A stretch of 64,000 nt of DNA, taken from positions 320,991 through 384,990 of the forward strand of contig NZ_JOFL01000016.1 in NCBI RefSeq assembly GCF_000719265.1, read 5' to 3'. The notes under the pieces are model-generated. The model was given only the letters and a program-made list of their open reading frames with translations. It made no database searches and had not been told where the DNA came from. Within the stretch, counting starts at the first letter, position 1. Each line of letters begins with the position of its first letter. The position numbers and the translations under genes were made by a program. Positions 25,144-33,517 of this stretch are shown one piece after another. Source of the stretch: Streptomyces roseoverticillatus (GTDB lineage: Bacteria > Actinomycetota > Actinomycetes > Streptomycetales > Streptomycetaceae).

Positions 25144-25938
25144 TCACCGCCCCGTGAAGAAGTCCCGGACCCGGCGACGGCCGCGGCGCTCGGCCGTGTA
25201 GTCGTCGTCGGAGTCGTCGTCGGGGCCCTGCAGGACGGTCCAGCTGACGGCGGAGACGGCGGGTTCGAGGGAGAGACGGCTGACGGCCTCCTCCAGGAGG
25301 CTGTCGTCGCGGCGTTCCGTGGTGAGGTCGGCCGAGACGGTGACCTTGCCGGGGGCCTCGGCGTCCGCGCTGTAGACCGAGCGCAGGCGGAAGCCGGGGC
25401 GGGCGACGGCCTGGACGACGAGGGTGCGGACGTGGGCCTCCTCCGGCTCGGTGCACACGACCTCGAAGTGGTAGTCGGTGGCCACTTCCGCGCCGCCGTG
25501 CGGACCCCGGTCGAGCCCGCGGGCCAGCGGCCGCAGCAGGGTGTTGGCGCCGACGACGCCCACCGTGCCGAGCGCGGCCACCACGTACAGCCCGGTCCCG
25601 GCGAGGGCTCCGACGGCGGCCGAGCACCACAGGGTGGCCGCGGTGTTGAGGCCGCGCACGCTCAGCCCGTCCCGCATGATGACGCCCGCGCCGAGGAAGC
25701 CGATGCCGGAGACGATCTGCGCGGCGACGCGGGAGCCGTCGTAGCCCGTGGTGCTCGTCGCGGCGGCGAAGCCGTACTGCGAGAGCAGGACGAAGAGGGC
25801 GGATCCGGCCGCGACCAGCGCGTTGGTGCGCAGGCCCGCCATCCGGGCCCGCCACTGGCGCTCCAGTCCGATGATCGCACCGAAGCCCAGGCCGGCCGCG
25901 ATGTTGGCCGCCATGTGCCATTCGTTGACCACAACCAT
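25144..25938 (-). CDS. mgtC: MgtC/SapB-family membrane protein
   Basis: A 264-aa protein. Four to five N-terminal membrane helices carry the family signature FGAIIGLERQWRARMAGLRT and the segment IVSGIGFLGAGVIMR. A soluble ACT-like C-terminal domain follows (YHFEVVCTEPEEAHVRTLV). MgtC proteins are induced by low Mg2+ and modulate P-type ATPases or F-type ATP synthase. It follows mgtA by 35 bp on the same strand, the classic arrangement. The last 25 residues are very acidic then basic (DDDSDDDY, RRGRRRVRDFF). Confidence 0.9.
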   Translation of the reverse strand: MVVVNEWHMAANIAAGLGFGAIIGLERQWRARMAGLRTNALVAAGSALFVLLSQYGFAAATSTTGYDGSRVAAQIVSGIGFLGAGVIMRDGLSVRGLNTAATLWCSAAVGALAGTGLYVVAALGTVGVVGANTLLRPLARGLDRGPHGGAEVATDYHFEVVCTEPEEAHVRTLVVQAVARPGFRLRSVYSADAEAPGKVTVSADLTTERRDDSLLEEAVSRLSLEPAVSAVSWTVLQGPDDDSDDDYTAERRGRRRVRDFFTGR

Positions 25939-25973
25939 GATCCACCTTCCTCGTCGGTATCCCTATCGGCCGG

Positions 25974-28772
25974 TCACAGCCAGGTGTTGAATCGCCGGAT
26001 GTACCAGGTTTTGACCGCCTGCGTCAGGGCGCAGTACGCGAGCAGGATCGCGATCAGCCACGGGAAGTAGCCCATCGGCAGCGCCTCCATCGACAGCGCC
26101 GGGGCCAGCGGCGAGAACGGCAGGAGGAGGCCGAACGCCATCACCACGGCGGTCATCACCATCACCGGCGCCGAGGCCCGGGAGCCGAGGAACGGCACCT
26201 TGCGGGTGCGGATCATGTGGACGATGAGGGTCTGGGACAGCAGCCCCTCGACGAACCACCCGGACTGGAACAGCGTCTGGCCCGCCTCGCTGTCCGCCCC
26301 GAACACGTTCCACAGCACCAGGAAGGTGGTGATGTCGAAGACCGAGCTGATCGGCCCGATGAAGAGCATGAACCGGGCGATGCCCTTGGCGTCCCACGTG
26401 CGCGGCCTGCGCAGGTACTCCGGGTCCATCCGGTCCCAGGGCGTGGCGAGCTGCGAGATGTCGTAGGCGAGGTTCTGCACCAGCAGGTGGATCGCCAGCA
26501 TCGGCTGGAAGGGGATGAAGGCGCTGGCCACCAGGACCGAGAAGACGTTCCCGAAGTTCGAGCTCGCCGTCATCTTGATGTACTTGATGGTGTTGCCGAA
26601 GGTGGTGCGGCCCTGCTCGACGCCCTGCTCCAGGACCATCAGGTCCTTCTCCAGCAGGATGATGTCGGCCGACTCCTTGGCGATGTCGACGGCCGTGTCG
26701 ACGGAGATGCCGACGTCGGCGTCGCGCAGCGCGGCGGCGTCGTTGATGCCGTCACCCAGGAAGCCGACCGTGTGCCCCTCGGCCTGGAGCGCCCGGACGA
26801 TGCGGGCCTTCTGGACCGGGTTGGTCTTGGCGAAGACCGTCGTGGCGCGGACCAGGGTGCGCAGCTCCGCGTCGTCCAGGGCGTCGGCCTCCGCCCCGGT
26901 GACGACGGCGCCCACGTCGATGCCGACGCCGGCGCAGACGCGCGCCGCGACGAGCTCGTTGTCGCCGGTGACGACCTTGACGGCCACGCCCTTGCCGGCG
27001 AGGGCCCGCAGGGCCGCCGCGGCGTCGGCCTTCGGCGGGTCGAGGAAGGCGAGGAAGCCGACGAGGGTCAGGCCGTCCTCGTCCGCGACCGTGTAGGCGT
27101 CGCGGCCGGCGGGGAAGGTGCGGGTCGCGACGGCCAGCACGCGCAGGCCCTGCCGGTTGTTGTCCTCGGCGGTACGGGTCACGCGGCGGCGCAGCGCGGC
27201 GTCGAGCGCGGTGCGGCGGCCGCCGTCGGTCATGTGGGTGCACAGCGCGAGGACTTCCTCGACGGCGCCCTTGGTGATGAGGATGTGCTCGGCGGCGTCT
27301 CCGGGGCTGTCGAGGTCGTTGCGGCTCACGTCGTTGCGGCTCACGTCCTTGCGAGTGACCTCGCTGCGAGTGACCTCGTTGCGGCTCAGGACCACCGACA
27401 TCCGGCGGCGGGCGAAGTCGAAGGGGATCTCGTCGACCTTGGTGAAGCGGGCGTCGACGACAACCTCCTCGGCCTCGAGCACGCGGTCGATGACCGCCCG
27501 GTCCATGAGGTTGCGCAGCCCGGTCTGGAAGTGGCTGTTGAGGTAGGCGTGTTCGAGGACCTCGGTGTCCTCCCGGCCGTGCGCGTCGAGGTAGCGGTCG
27601 AGGACGATGCGGTCCTCGGTGAGCGTGCCGGTCTTGTCCGTGCACAGCACGTCCATGGCGCCCAGGTTCTGGATGGCGTTGAGCCGCTTGACGACGACCT
27701 TGCGCTTCGACATGGCGACGGCGCCGCGCGCGAGGTTCGTGGTGACGACCATCGGCAGCATCTCGGGCGTGAGGCCGACGGCCACGGCGACGGCGAACAT
27801 GAACGCCTCGTCCCAGTCACCCTTGGTGAAGCCGTTGACGGCGAACACGAGCGGCACCATGACGAGCATGAACCGGATCAGCAGGAAGCTGACCTTCTTC
27901 ACGCCGGCGTCGAAGGTGGTCTCGGGGCGCTCGCCGACGAGCGAGCCGGCCATCGACCCGAAGTAGGTGTCCGCGCCCGTGGCCACGACGACGCCGGTGG
28001 CGGTGCCGGAGGTCACCGAGGTGCCCATGAGGCAGAGGTTGTCGGCCTCTACGGGGTCGGTGGTCGTGGACTGGCCGTAGTCGTGGGTGCGGGTGTCGGC
28101 CTTGGCGACCGGCAGCGACTCGCCCGACAGCGCCGCCTGGCTGACCATCAGGTCCTTGGCGGTGAGCAGGCGCAGGTCCGCCGGGACGAGGTCGCCCGCG
28201 GCGAGGCGGACGACGTCGCCGACGACGACCTGGTCCATCGGGATCTCGGCGGTGGCCGGGGCCGTGTTGCGGTCGGCGCGGCGCCGGACGGCGGTGGTCG
28301 TGGTGACGAGGGCGCGCAGGGCGGCCGCGGCGCCCGCCGAGCGGTGCTCCTGCCAGAACCGCAGCAGGCCGCTGACCAGCACCATCGCGCCGATGATGGG
28401 GATCTTGGGGTCGAACGGCTCCTCGTCGGCGACCTGCAGCCACTGCACATACATGACCGCCAGGAGGACGACCAGGATCATGATGAACGGGTTCCAGAAG
28501 GCCTTCGCGAGCTGCGCGTACCAGCGGGGGCCGGTGTCGTGCGCGACGACGTTCGCCCCGCCGCGGGCGAGTCGCAGCTCGGCGTCGTCCTGGCGCAGGC
28601 CGTGCGGGGTGGCGCGGGAGTCCTGCAGGACCTGCGCGGCCGGCCAGCCGCTGAGCCGGGCCAGCCGGTCGCCGGCGGCACGGGTACGGGCCTCCAGCTC
28701 GGCGGCCTTGCGCTCACGGCGGGTGCGGCCCGGCGGGGCGAGCTTGCGGGGGGCGAGGGTGGTGTTGGTCAT
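25974..28772 (-). CDS. mgtA: Magnesium-translocating P-type ATPase
   Basis: A 932-aa P3B-type ATPase importing Mg2+. The phosphorylated Asp lies in CTDKTGTLTEDRI (around residue 379). The actuator motif LSGESLPVAKAD, the hinge VGFLGDGINDAAALRDADVG and about ten membrane helices are present. Residues about 462-486 of the nucleotide-binding domain hold a five-unit pentapeptide repeat ((S/T)R(N/S/K)(E/D)V) that looks like an expansion between VVLSRNEV and AEHILITKG. ATG 28772 is chosen over upstream codons because GAGAGG precedes it. It is preceded by a 475-bp leader with a small ORF and followed by mgtC. Confidence 0.93.
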   Translation of the reverse strand: MTNTTLAPRKLAPPGRTRRERKAAELEARTRAAGDRLARLSGWPAAQVLQDSRATPHGLRQDDAELRLARGGANVVAHDTGPRWYAQLAKAFWNPFIMILVVLLAVMYVQWLQVADEEPFDPKIPIIGAMVLVSGLLRFWQEHRSAGAAAALRALVTTTTAVRRRADRNTAPATAEIPMDQVVVGDVVRLAAGDLVPADLRLLTAKDLMVSQAALSGESLPVAKADTRTHDYGQSTTTDPVEADNLCLMGTSVTSGTATGVVVATGADTYFGSMAGSLVGERPETTFDAGVKKVSFLLIRFMLVMVPLVFAVNGFTKGDWDEAFMFAVAVAVGLTPEMLPMVVTTNLARGAVAMSKRKVVVKRLNAIQNLGAMDVLCTDKTGTLTEDRIVLDRYLDAHGREDTEVLEHAYLNSHFQTGLRNLMDRAVIDRVLEAEEVVVDARFTKVDEIPFDFARRRMSVVLSRNEVTRSEVTRKDVSRNDVSRNDLDSPGDAAEHILITKGAVEEVLALCTHMTDGGRRTALDAALRRRVTRTAEDNNRQGLRVLAVATRTFPAGRDAYTVADEDGLTLVGFLAFLDPPKADAAAALRALAGKGVAVKVVTGDNELVAARVCAGVGIDVGAVVTGAEADALDDAELRTLVRATTVFAKTNPVQKARIVRALQAEGHTVGFLGDGINDAAALRDADVGISVDTAVDIAKESADIILLEKDLMVLEQGVEQGRTTFGNTIKYIKMTASSNFGNVFSVLVASAFIPFQPMLAIHLLVQNLAYDISQLATPWDRMDPEYLRRPRTWDAKGIARFMLFIGPISSVFDITTFLVLWNVFGADSEAGQTLFQSGWFVEGLLSQTLIVHMIRTRKVPFLGSRASAPVMVMTAVVMAFGLLLPFSPLAPALSMEALPMGYFPWLIAILLAYCALTQAVKTWYIRRFNTWL
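27315..27389. repeat. 15-bp in-frame tandem repeat, five units, within mgtA
   Basis: Five 15-bp units start at 27315, 27330, 27345, 27360 and 27375. The first two are identical (GTCGTTGCGGCTCAC) and the others differ by two to four bases. They encode the pentapeptide repeat in the MgtA nucleotide-binding domain. Confidence 0.85.
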
Positions 28773-28790
28773 GGCGGAACCTCTCTCCCG

Positions 28791-28831
28791 GGCACGACGG
28801 CATGGCGGCACGACGGCATGGCGGCACGACG
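28791..28831. repeat. 16-bp tandem repeat just upstream of mgtA
   Basis: GGCACGACGGCATGGC occurs at 28791 and 28807 without mismatch, with a 9-bp third part-copy at 28823. It ends 19 bp from the mgtA start, next to the ribosome site, so it will shape the local mRNA fold. Confidence 0.8.
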
Positions 28832-29047
28832 TGGCCGCGCCGTGGCACGGAGGGGTGAAGGAATTGGTGCAGGGCAGCGCGAGGCGCCCCGGGCACGGAA
28901 AAGGAACGTCAGCGAACGTCAGAGGCCACGAAGGCCGGAATCACGACATCACTGAGCACGAAAAGGGAAAATCCACCGCCGTAGCGGGATACTCACAGAA
29001 AACGGCGCGGCCGACTCAACAGGCCCGACCACAGGCCCGGCAACCGG

Positions 29048-29101
29048 TCAGCTCAGCGCAGCGTACTGGCAAGGACTTCCCTCGGGACTCCGACTGGTCA
29101 T
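29048..29101 (-). CDS. Putative mgtA leader peptide (17 aa)
   Basis: The ORF reads MTSRSPEGSPCQYAALS. AGGAGGTGATC ends 4 bp before its ATG, one of the strongest ribosome sites in the window. It stops 275 nt before mgtA. By analogy with MgtL and other leader peptides of mgtA, its translation may control transcription or translation of mgtA. It lacks the Pro-rich run of MgtL, so the mechanism would differ. Translation is unproven. Confidence 0.5.
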   Translation of the reverse strand: MTSRSPEGSPCQYAALS

Positions 29102-29246
29102 CCCGATCACCTCCTCGCTCGTACGTACACGATGCGGCACCGCGCGAAATACACGCCAAATGCGGCCGGAGCGGCACCTTCAGCGTCTAGCTTGCCATAT
29201 GACGTCAAGCCGTCCGCAATCAGAAGGTAATACCAAGGTCAAAACC

Positions 29247-30245
29247 ATGGAGGGGACCGTCCCGGCACCGCCCGGCCCGGAAGGACCGCCCCCGCGCGTG
29301 CGCCGGAAGGCCGCCCGCTGGGCCGCGGGCCTGCTTCTGGCGCTGGTCAGCGGGCCGCTGCTGTGCCGGGCCTGCGACGTGGACGGCGTCACGCCGGTGC
29401 CTCAACTGCTCGCGTTCCTGCCCTGGTTGCTCGCACCCGCGGGGGCCGCGCTGGTGCTCGCGGCGGGCACGCGGTGGGCGGTGGGCTGCGCGTGGGGCCT
29501 GGCGGCGGTGCTCGGGACGCTGCACTTCCTGTCCCCGTACGAGGCCGGAGGCGCGGCGGCGTCCGGCCCGGAGGTGGCCCGGCTGCGCGTCCTGACCGCG
29601 AACCTGGAGTTCGGCGCGGCCACGCCGGGCCTGCTGGAGGCCTTGCGGCGCGAGCGGCCGGACCTGGTCTCGGTGCAGGAGTGCTCCCCGGAGGAGTGCG
29701 CACCGGCCCTGAACGGCGCGCAGGTGCGGGCCGCGTACCCGTACCGGATCGTGGTGGGCGGGGGCAGGGCGCAGGGCTCGGCGCTCCTCAGCCGGTTCCC
29801 GCTGGAGCCGGACGGGTCCGTGCGCGGGACGCTGGCGATGCCGCGGGCGCTGGTGCGGGTGGCGGGGACGCGGCTGCTGTTCCAGGTGGCGCACCCGATG
29901 CCGCCGGTGGCGGGCGGGGTGGAGCTGTGGCGCACGGAGCTGGGCCGCGTCCGCGCCATGGCCGCGGCGCGCGGCGAGGCCCCCGCCGTCATCGCCGGCG
30001 ACTTCAACGCCTCGCAGGACCATGCGGTCTTCCGCGCCGTCCTGGACACGGGCGTCCGCGACAGCGCGGCCCTCCTGGGCCGCTCCCGCACCCCCACCTG
30101 GCCGTCCCTGACCGCTCCCCCGCTGGGCGCCCAGATCGACCACGTCCTCCTCAGCCCGGCCCTCGAACCCCGCCGCGCCCGCTTCCTGGACCTGGCGGGC
30201 ACGGACCACCGGGGGCTGGTGGTGGATGCGGTGCTGCACGGGTGA
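29247..30245 (+). CDS. Endonuclease/exonuclease/phosphatase family membrane protein
   Basis: A 332-aa protein with two to three N-terminal hydrophobic segments (about residues 20-100, including LLLALVSGPLLCRACDVDGV). A DNase I-like fold follows: VLTANLEFGAATPGLLEAL, DLVSVQECSPEE, AVIAGDFNASQDHAVF, IDHVLLSP and AGTDHRGLVVD. These carry the metal and catalytic residues (Asn, Glu, Asp/Asn, His). The domain is probably outside the cell, acting as a nuclease or phosphodiesterase. ATG 29247 follows AAGGTC; ATG 29199 is an alternative. Single gene, ending at a palindromic terminator. Confidence 0.82.
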   Translation: MEGTVPAPPGPEGPPPRVRRKAARWAAGLLLALVSGPLLCRACDVDGVTPVPQLLAFLPWLLAPAGAALVLAAGTRWAVGCAWGLAAVLGTLHFLSPYEAGGAAASGPEVARLRVLTANLEFGAATPGLLEALRRERPDLVSVQECSPEECAPALNGAQVRAAYPYRIVVGGGRAQGSALLSRFPLEPDGSVRGTLAMPRALVRVAGTRLLFQVAHPMPPVAGGVELWRTELGRVRAMAAARGEAPAVIAGDFNASQDHAVFRAVLDTGVRDSAALLGRSRTPTWPSLTAPPLGAQIDHVLLSPALEPRRARFLDLAGTDHRGLVVDAVLHG

Positions 30246-30267
30246 GCCGGGAGTTCGGGCAGTGAAC

Positions 30268-30303
30268 GCTGACGGCGCCCCGGCCGGCCGGGGCGCCGTC
30301 AGC
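30268..30303. terminator. Perfect 36-bp palindrome, bidirectional terminator
   Basis: Two 18-bp arms (left arm GCTGACGGCGCCCCGGCC) meet without a spacer between convergent genes: 22 bp after the nuclease stop and 19 bp after the protease stop. It is symmetrical, so it can end transcription from both sides. Confidence 0.85.
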
Positions 30304-30322
30304 TGCCGTTGGGGGTGTCGCC

Positions 30323-32176
30323 TCAGCCGTTGTTCACCAGCGGCGTCCACGCCCCTGGTCCGTCGCCGCCCACCCCGTCGTACAGGGACGTCTCGCCGTC
30401 GGACCAGCGGACGACGAGGTCGTCCGGGCGGCCCGAGCCGTTGAGGTCGCCCGTGGTCATGGCGGTGTCCGTCCAGGACGGGTTGGGGGCCTGGAGGCGG
30501 GTGCCCTTGCCGAGGTCGGTGCCGGTGGTGGCGTACGAGCCGAGGGAGCCGTCGGACCAGCGGACGAGGAGCGTGCTGCGGTCCTGGCCCGCCGGGCGGG
30601 GGCTGCTGAGGGCGGTGGCGTACTTCCAGTACGAGCCGGCGTCCATCAGGCGGCGCTCCGTGCCGGGGCCGGAGGGGCCGGCACCCGCGTACACGCTCAG
30701 GCTGCCGTCGACCCAGCGGACGGCCAGGTCTGCGGACCGGTCCGTCGAGTTGTAGCGGCCGGCGGTGATCTGGGAGGCGTACTTCCAGAAGGAGCCGCCC
30801 GCGCCGAGGGTGTACTCCGGGCCGGAGCCGGTGGCCTGGAAGTCCTCGTAGTACGAGAGCTTGCCGGTGTCCCAGCGGACCATGAGGTCGGGCTTGCCGG
30901 TGCCGCTGAGCTCGCCCGCCGTGACGGTCACGGCGCGCTTCCAGAAGCTGTCGGACCGCGCGAGCTGCTGTTCGGCGCCGAAGCCGCCGCGGCCGTCGCC
31001 CGGGTAGAGGCTGACCTCGCCGTCGCTCCAGATCGTCAGCAGGTCGTCCCGCCCGTCGCCGGTGAGGTCGGCGGAGACCAGGTGCTTGGCGTGTGCCCAG
31101 GTGGAGGCGGCGCCGGGAAGGCGGGCGCTGTCGGAGGGGCGCTGGTAGGCCGTGCGGACGGGCGTCCGGTCGGCGATCGCGTCCTGGTAGAGGGCCTGGA
31201 CCTCGCTGCCGAAGACGGGCGCGTAGCTGATCCAGTCCTCGCCGGTGAGGGTGCCGCCGCCGTTCCAGCCGCCGAGGCTGCCGACGATGTCGCCGGTGCG
31301 GGCCGAGGCGTCGTAGTTCGTGATCCAGGGGCTGCCGGACGTGCCGCCGTAGAAGCCGCCGCACTGCATCCGGAGCTGGTGCTGGCCGGACAGGCGCGAT
31401 GTCGGCACGGTGCAGCTGAGCGCCCGCTGGTCGGTGTTATGCGAGCCGGGATAGCCCACGACGGTGACGGTGCTGGTCCAGCGGGGCGTGGGCGTCAGCC
31501 GGAGCCCGCCGGTGCGGGTCTCGGCCTGCTCGCCGCGGGAGTTGGGGCCGAGGCGGGCGAAGCCGACGTCCAGGTCGGAGTCGGGGCCGGTGCTGTTGCG
31601 GGTGTACCGCGGGTCGCTGAAGACCCGTTCCACGGGGAAGACGCCGTACGGCTGGTGGGCCGCGTCCAGGCCCTTGCGGTACTGCGGCACGAAGATCTGC
31701 TGGGTGCTCCCGGCGAGGCCCTGGGCGCAGTGCCCGGCGGTGAGGACCAGGTTGCGGCCCGGGCTCTGCACGACGCTCGCGGTGCAGTACGTGGTCCCGG
31801 TCGGGTCGCTGCTGAAGAACGTGCCGACCATGGGTATGCCGTCGCCGTACGTGCCCTGGGGCGTGCCTGCGGGCGGCGCCGCGGCGACCGACGTGAGGGG
31901 CGCGGCCAGGGCCGGCCCCGAGGCGGGGGCCTTCCCGGCGGCCGGGGTCTTCCCCGCGTCGACCGGGGCCTTGCCCGCGTCGAGGGGCTTCGCGCCCGCC
32001 ATGCGCTCGGCCGTCCAGTACGTCTCGGCGGAGCGGGCCGCCGCGGCCGCGGAGGGGGCGGGGGACGGGCCGGCCGGGGAGGGGGCGGCGGCCGCCGTGG
32101 CGGCCGTGCCGCAGGTGGTCAGACCCACGGCTATGGCGAGGGTCCAGATCCGTCTGGGGGGAGACGAGGGGGACAA
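30323..32176 (-). CDS. Secreted trypsin-like serine protease with FG-GAP/VCBS propeller
   Basis: A 617-aa exported enzyme. The signal peptide is WTLAIAVGLTTCGTAATAAAA. An Ala/Pro/Lys linker with GKAP/GKTP repeats precedes a V8/trypsin-type domain with His in LVLTAGHCAQG, Asp in DSDLDVGFARLG and Ser in GGTSGSPWITNY. From about residue 365 come five to six FG-GAP-like propeller blades (SADLTGDGRDDLLTIWSDG, GTGKPDLMVRWDTG, TGDLNGSGRPDDLVVRW). The propeller may bind a surface ligand or substrate. Start is TTG 32176. The upstream 100 bp is unusually AT-rich with direct repeats. Confidence 0.9.
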   Translation of the reverse strand: MSPSSPPRRIWTLAIAVGLTTCGTAATAAAAPSPAGPSPAPSAAAAARSAETYWTAERMAGAKPLDAGKAPVDAGKTPAAGKAPASGPALAAPLTSVAAAPPAGTPQGTYGDGIPMVGTFFSSDPTGTTYCTASVVQSPGRNLVLTAGHCAQGLAGSTQQIFVPQYRKGLDAAHQPYGVFPVERVFSDPRYTRNSTGPDSDLDVGFARLGPNSRGEQAETRTGGLRLTPTPRWTSTVTVVGYPGSHNTDQRALSCTVPTSRLSGQHQLRMQCGGFYGGTSGSPWITNYDASARTGDIVGSLGGWNGGGTLTGEDWISYAPVFGSEVQALYQDAIADRTPVRTAYQRPSDSARLPGAASTWAHAKHLVSADLTGDGRDDLLTIWSDGEVSLYPGDGRGGFGAEQQLARSDSFWKRAVTVTAGELSGTGKPDLMVRWDTGKLSYYEDFQATGSGPEYTLGAGGSFWKYASQITAGRYNSTDRSADLAVRWVDGSLSVYAGAGPSGPGTERRLMDAGSYWKYATALSSPRPAGQDRSTLLVRWSDGSLGSYATTGTDLGKGTRLQAPNPSWTDTAMTTGDLNGSGRPDDLVVRWSDGETSLYDGVGGDGPGAWTPLVNNG

Positions 32177-32213
32177 AGGGCCTCATCGTGCTGGCGGGAC
32201 AGGAACATGAAGA

Positions 32214-32245
32214 ACATGAACGGCTCAAAATGAACAGCTCAAAAA
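32214..32245 (-). promoter_or_regulatory. AT-rich direct repeat upstream of protease gene
   Basis: On the minus strand TTTTGAGC(T/C)GTTCAT occurs twice in tandem within an AT-rich stretch about 40-70 bp before the protease start. This is placed like a promoter or an operator. No regulator family is identified. Confidence 0.35.
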
Positions 32246-32266
32246 TGCGACTCATGTTCTATCAGA

Positions 32267-32292
32267 GGCCCCTGACACAGAGGCGTCAGGCC
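32267..32292 (-). terminator. Hairpin at the end of xdhC
   Basis: CCTGAC (32271-32276) and GTCAGG (32285-32290), flanked by GGCC/CC, form a stem around the xdhC stop codon. It probably ends the purine operon before the protease promoter. Confidence 0.4.
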
Positions 32293-33467
32293 ACCGACCC
32301 CAGCCCCCGCCGCGGCTCGTGGTGGATCGGCGTGCCCGCGCCCGTCAGCGGGGCACCCGTCCCCCCGTGCCGGACGGCGACGATCTCCGCCGCGATGGAC
32401 AGGGCCGTCTCCTCCGGGGTCCGCGCCCCCAGGTCGAGGCCGATCGGCGAGCGCAGCCGGCGAAGCGCGCGCTCGCCGACGCCCGCCTCGCGCAGCCGCG
32501 CCAGCCGGGCCTCGTGCGTGCGGCGCGAGCCCATCGCGCCGACGTAGGCGACGGGCAGCCGCAGGGCGCGTTCCAGCAGCGGCACGTCGAACTTCGCGTC
32601 GTGGGTCAGCACGCACAGGACGGTCCGGGCGTCGAGCGCCCCTGCCGCCTCCTGGGCGTCGAGGTAGCGGTGCGGCCAGTCGACGGCGACCTCGTCCGCC
32701 TCGGGGAAGCGCCGCGCCGTCGCGAACACGGGCCGCGCGTCGCACACCGTCACGTGGTGGCCGAGGAACTTGCCCGCGCGGACGAGCGCCGCGGCGAAGT
32801 CCACCGCCCCGAAGACGATCATGCGTGGGGGCGGCAGGCACGACTCCACGAGGAGCGTCACCGGGTCGCCGCAGCGCGCCCCGTACAGGCCGGCCGTCAC
32901 GGTACCGGTCCGGCCGGCGGCCAGCAGCGCGGCGGCTTCGGCCGCGACGGTACGCTCCAGCGCCCCGGGCCCTGTGTCCGGTCCGACGCCCCTCCCGGAT
33001 CCGGCGAGACCCCCCGCGTACGTGCCGTCCGGCCGTACGAGCAGCGCCCGGCCCAGCGTCCCGTCCGGACTGTCCACCACGCGGGCCAGCGCCACCGGCT
33101 CGCCCGCCGTCGCCGCCGCCAGCGCCTCGGCCAGCACCTCCCGCCCGGGGCCGTCCGGCAGGACCGGGACGACGAGGACGTCGAGGACTCCCCCGCAGGT
33201 CAGGCCCACGGCGAAGGCGTCCTCGTCCGAGTAGCCGAATCGTTCTCGCACGCTCTCGCCGCTCTCCAGCGCGGCGCGGCACAGCTCGTACACCGCGCCC
33301 TCCACGCACCCGCCCGAGACCGAACCGACCGCCGTGCCCCCGGCGTCGACGGCGAGGGCCGCGCCCGGCTGCCGGGGTGCGCTGCCCTCCACGGCGACCA
33401 CCGTGGCGACGGCGAACGCCCGCCCTTCCCCGCACCAGCGGTGCAGCTCCTCGGCGATGTCCAGCAT
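32286..33467 (-). CDS. xdhC: XdhC-family molybdenum cofactor insertion/maturation protein
   Basis: A 393-aa protein needed to sulfurate and insert the molybdenum cofactor into xanthine dehydrogenase. The N-terminal XdhC/CoxI domain shows VVAVEGSAPRQPGAALAV and GSVSGGCVEGAVYELCR. The C-terminal Rossmann-like domain (XdhC_C) shows MIVFGAVDFAAALVRAGKFL, CVLTHDAKFDVPLLERAL and YVGAMGSRRTHEARL. It is the last gene of the purine operon, 50 bp after the purine permease. The first glycine motif is GAVDFAA rather than the common GxGHVxxAL, a small deviation in the cofactor pocket. Confidence 0.92.
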   Translation of the reverse strand: MLDIAEELHRWCGEGRAFAVATVVAVEGSAPRQPGAALAVDAGGTAVGSVSGGCVEGAVYELCRAALESGESVRERFGYSDEDAFAVGLTCGGVLDVLVVPVLPDGPGREVLAEALAAATAGEPVALARVVDSPDGTLGRALLVRPDGTYAGGLAGSGRGVGPDTGPGALERTVAAEAAALLAAGRTGTVTAGLYGARCGDPVTLLVESCLPPPRMIVFGAVDFAAALVRAGKFLGHHVTVCDARPVFATARRFPEADEVAVDWPHRYLDAQEAAGALDARTVLCVLTHDAKFDVPLLERALRLPVAYVGAMGSRRTHEARLARLREAGVGERALRRLRSPIGLDLGARTPEETALSIAAEIVAVRHGGTGAPLTGAGTPIHHEPRRGLGSVA

Positions 33468-33517
33468 GACGGCCCACTCCTCACCTGACTTACGCGGTGT
33501 ACATGCACGTATGCGAT

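Larger units (their letters stand above)
28773..29246 (-). promoter_or_regulatory. Long leader region of mgtA
   Basis: 474 bp between mgtA (leftward) and the endo/exonuclease gene (rightward). On the minus strand it holds a small ORF with a strong ribosome site, then about 275 nt before mgtA. That interval includes a 10-bp direct repeat GAACGTCAG(C/A) (28904-28923), the small dyad GGCCACGAAGGCC (28924-28936) and a 16-bp repeat next to the mgtA start. Long leaders controlling mgtA by Mg2+ are known in other bacteria. I could not recognise an M-box fold here. Confidence 0.5.

Noticed and set aside
26217..28955. A 912-codon plus-strand frame antisense to mgtA
   Set aside because: Composition is that of a reverse-complement shadow; MgtA on the other strand is unambiguous.
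28773..29246. M-box magnesium riboswitch before mgtA
   Set aside because: I could not trace the conserved M-box core or a terminator-antiterminator pair; only a leader ORF and repeats are supportable.
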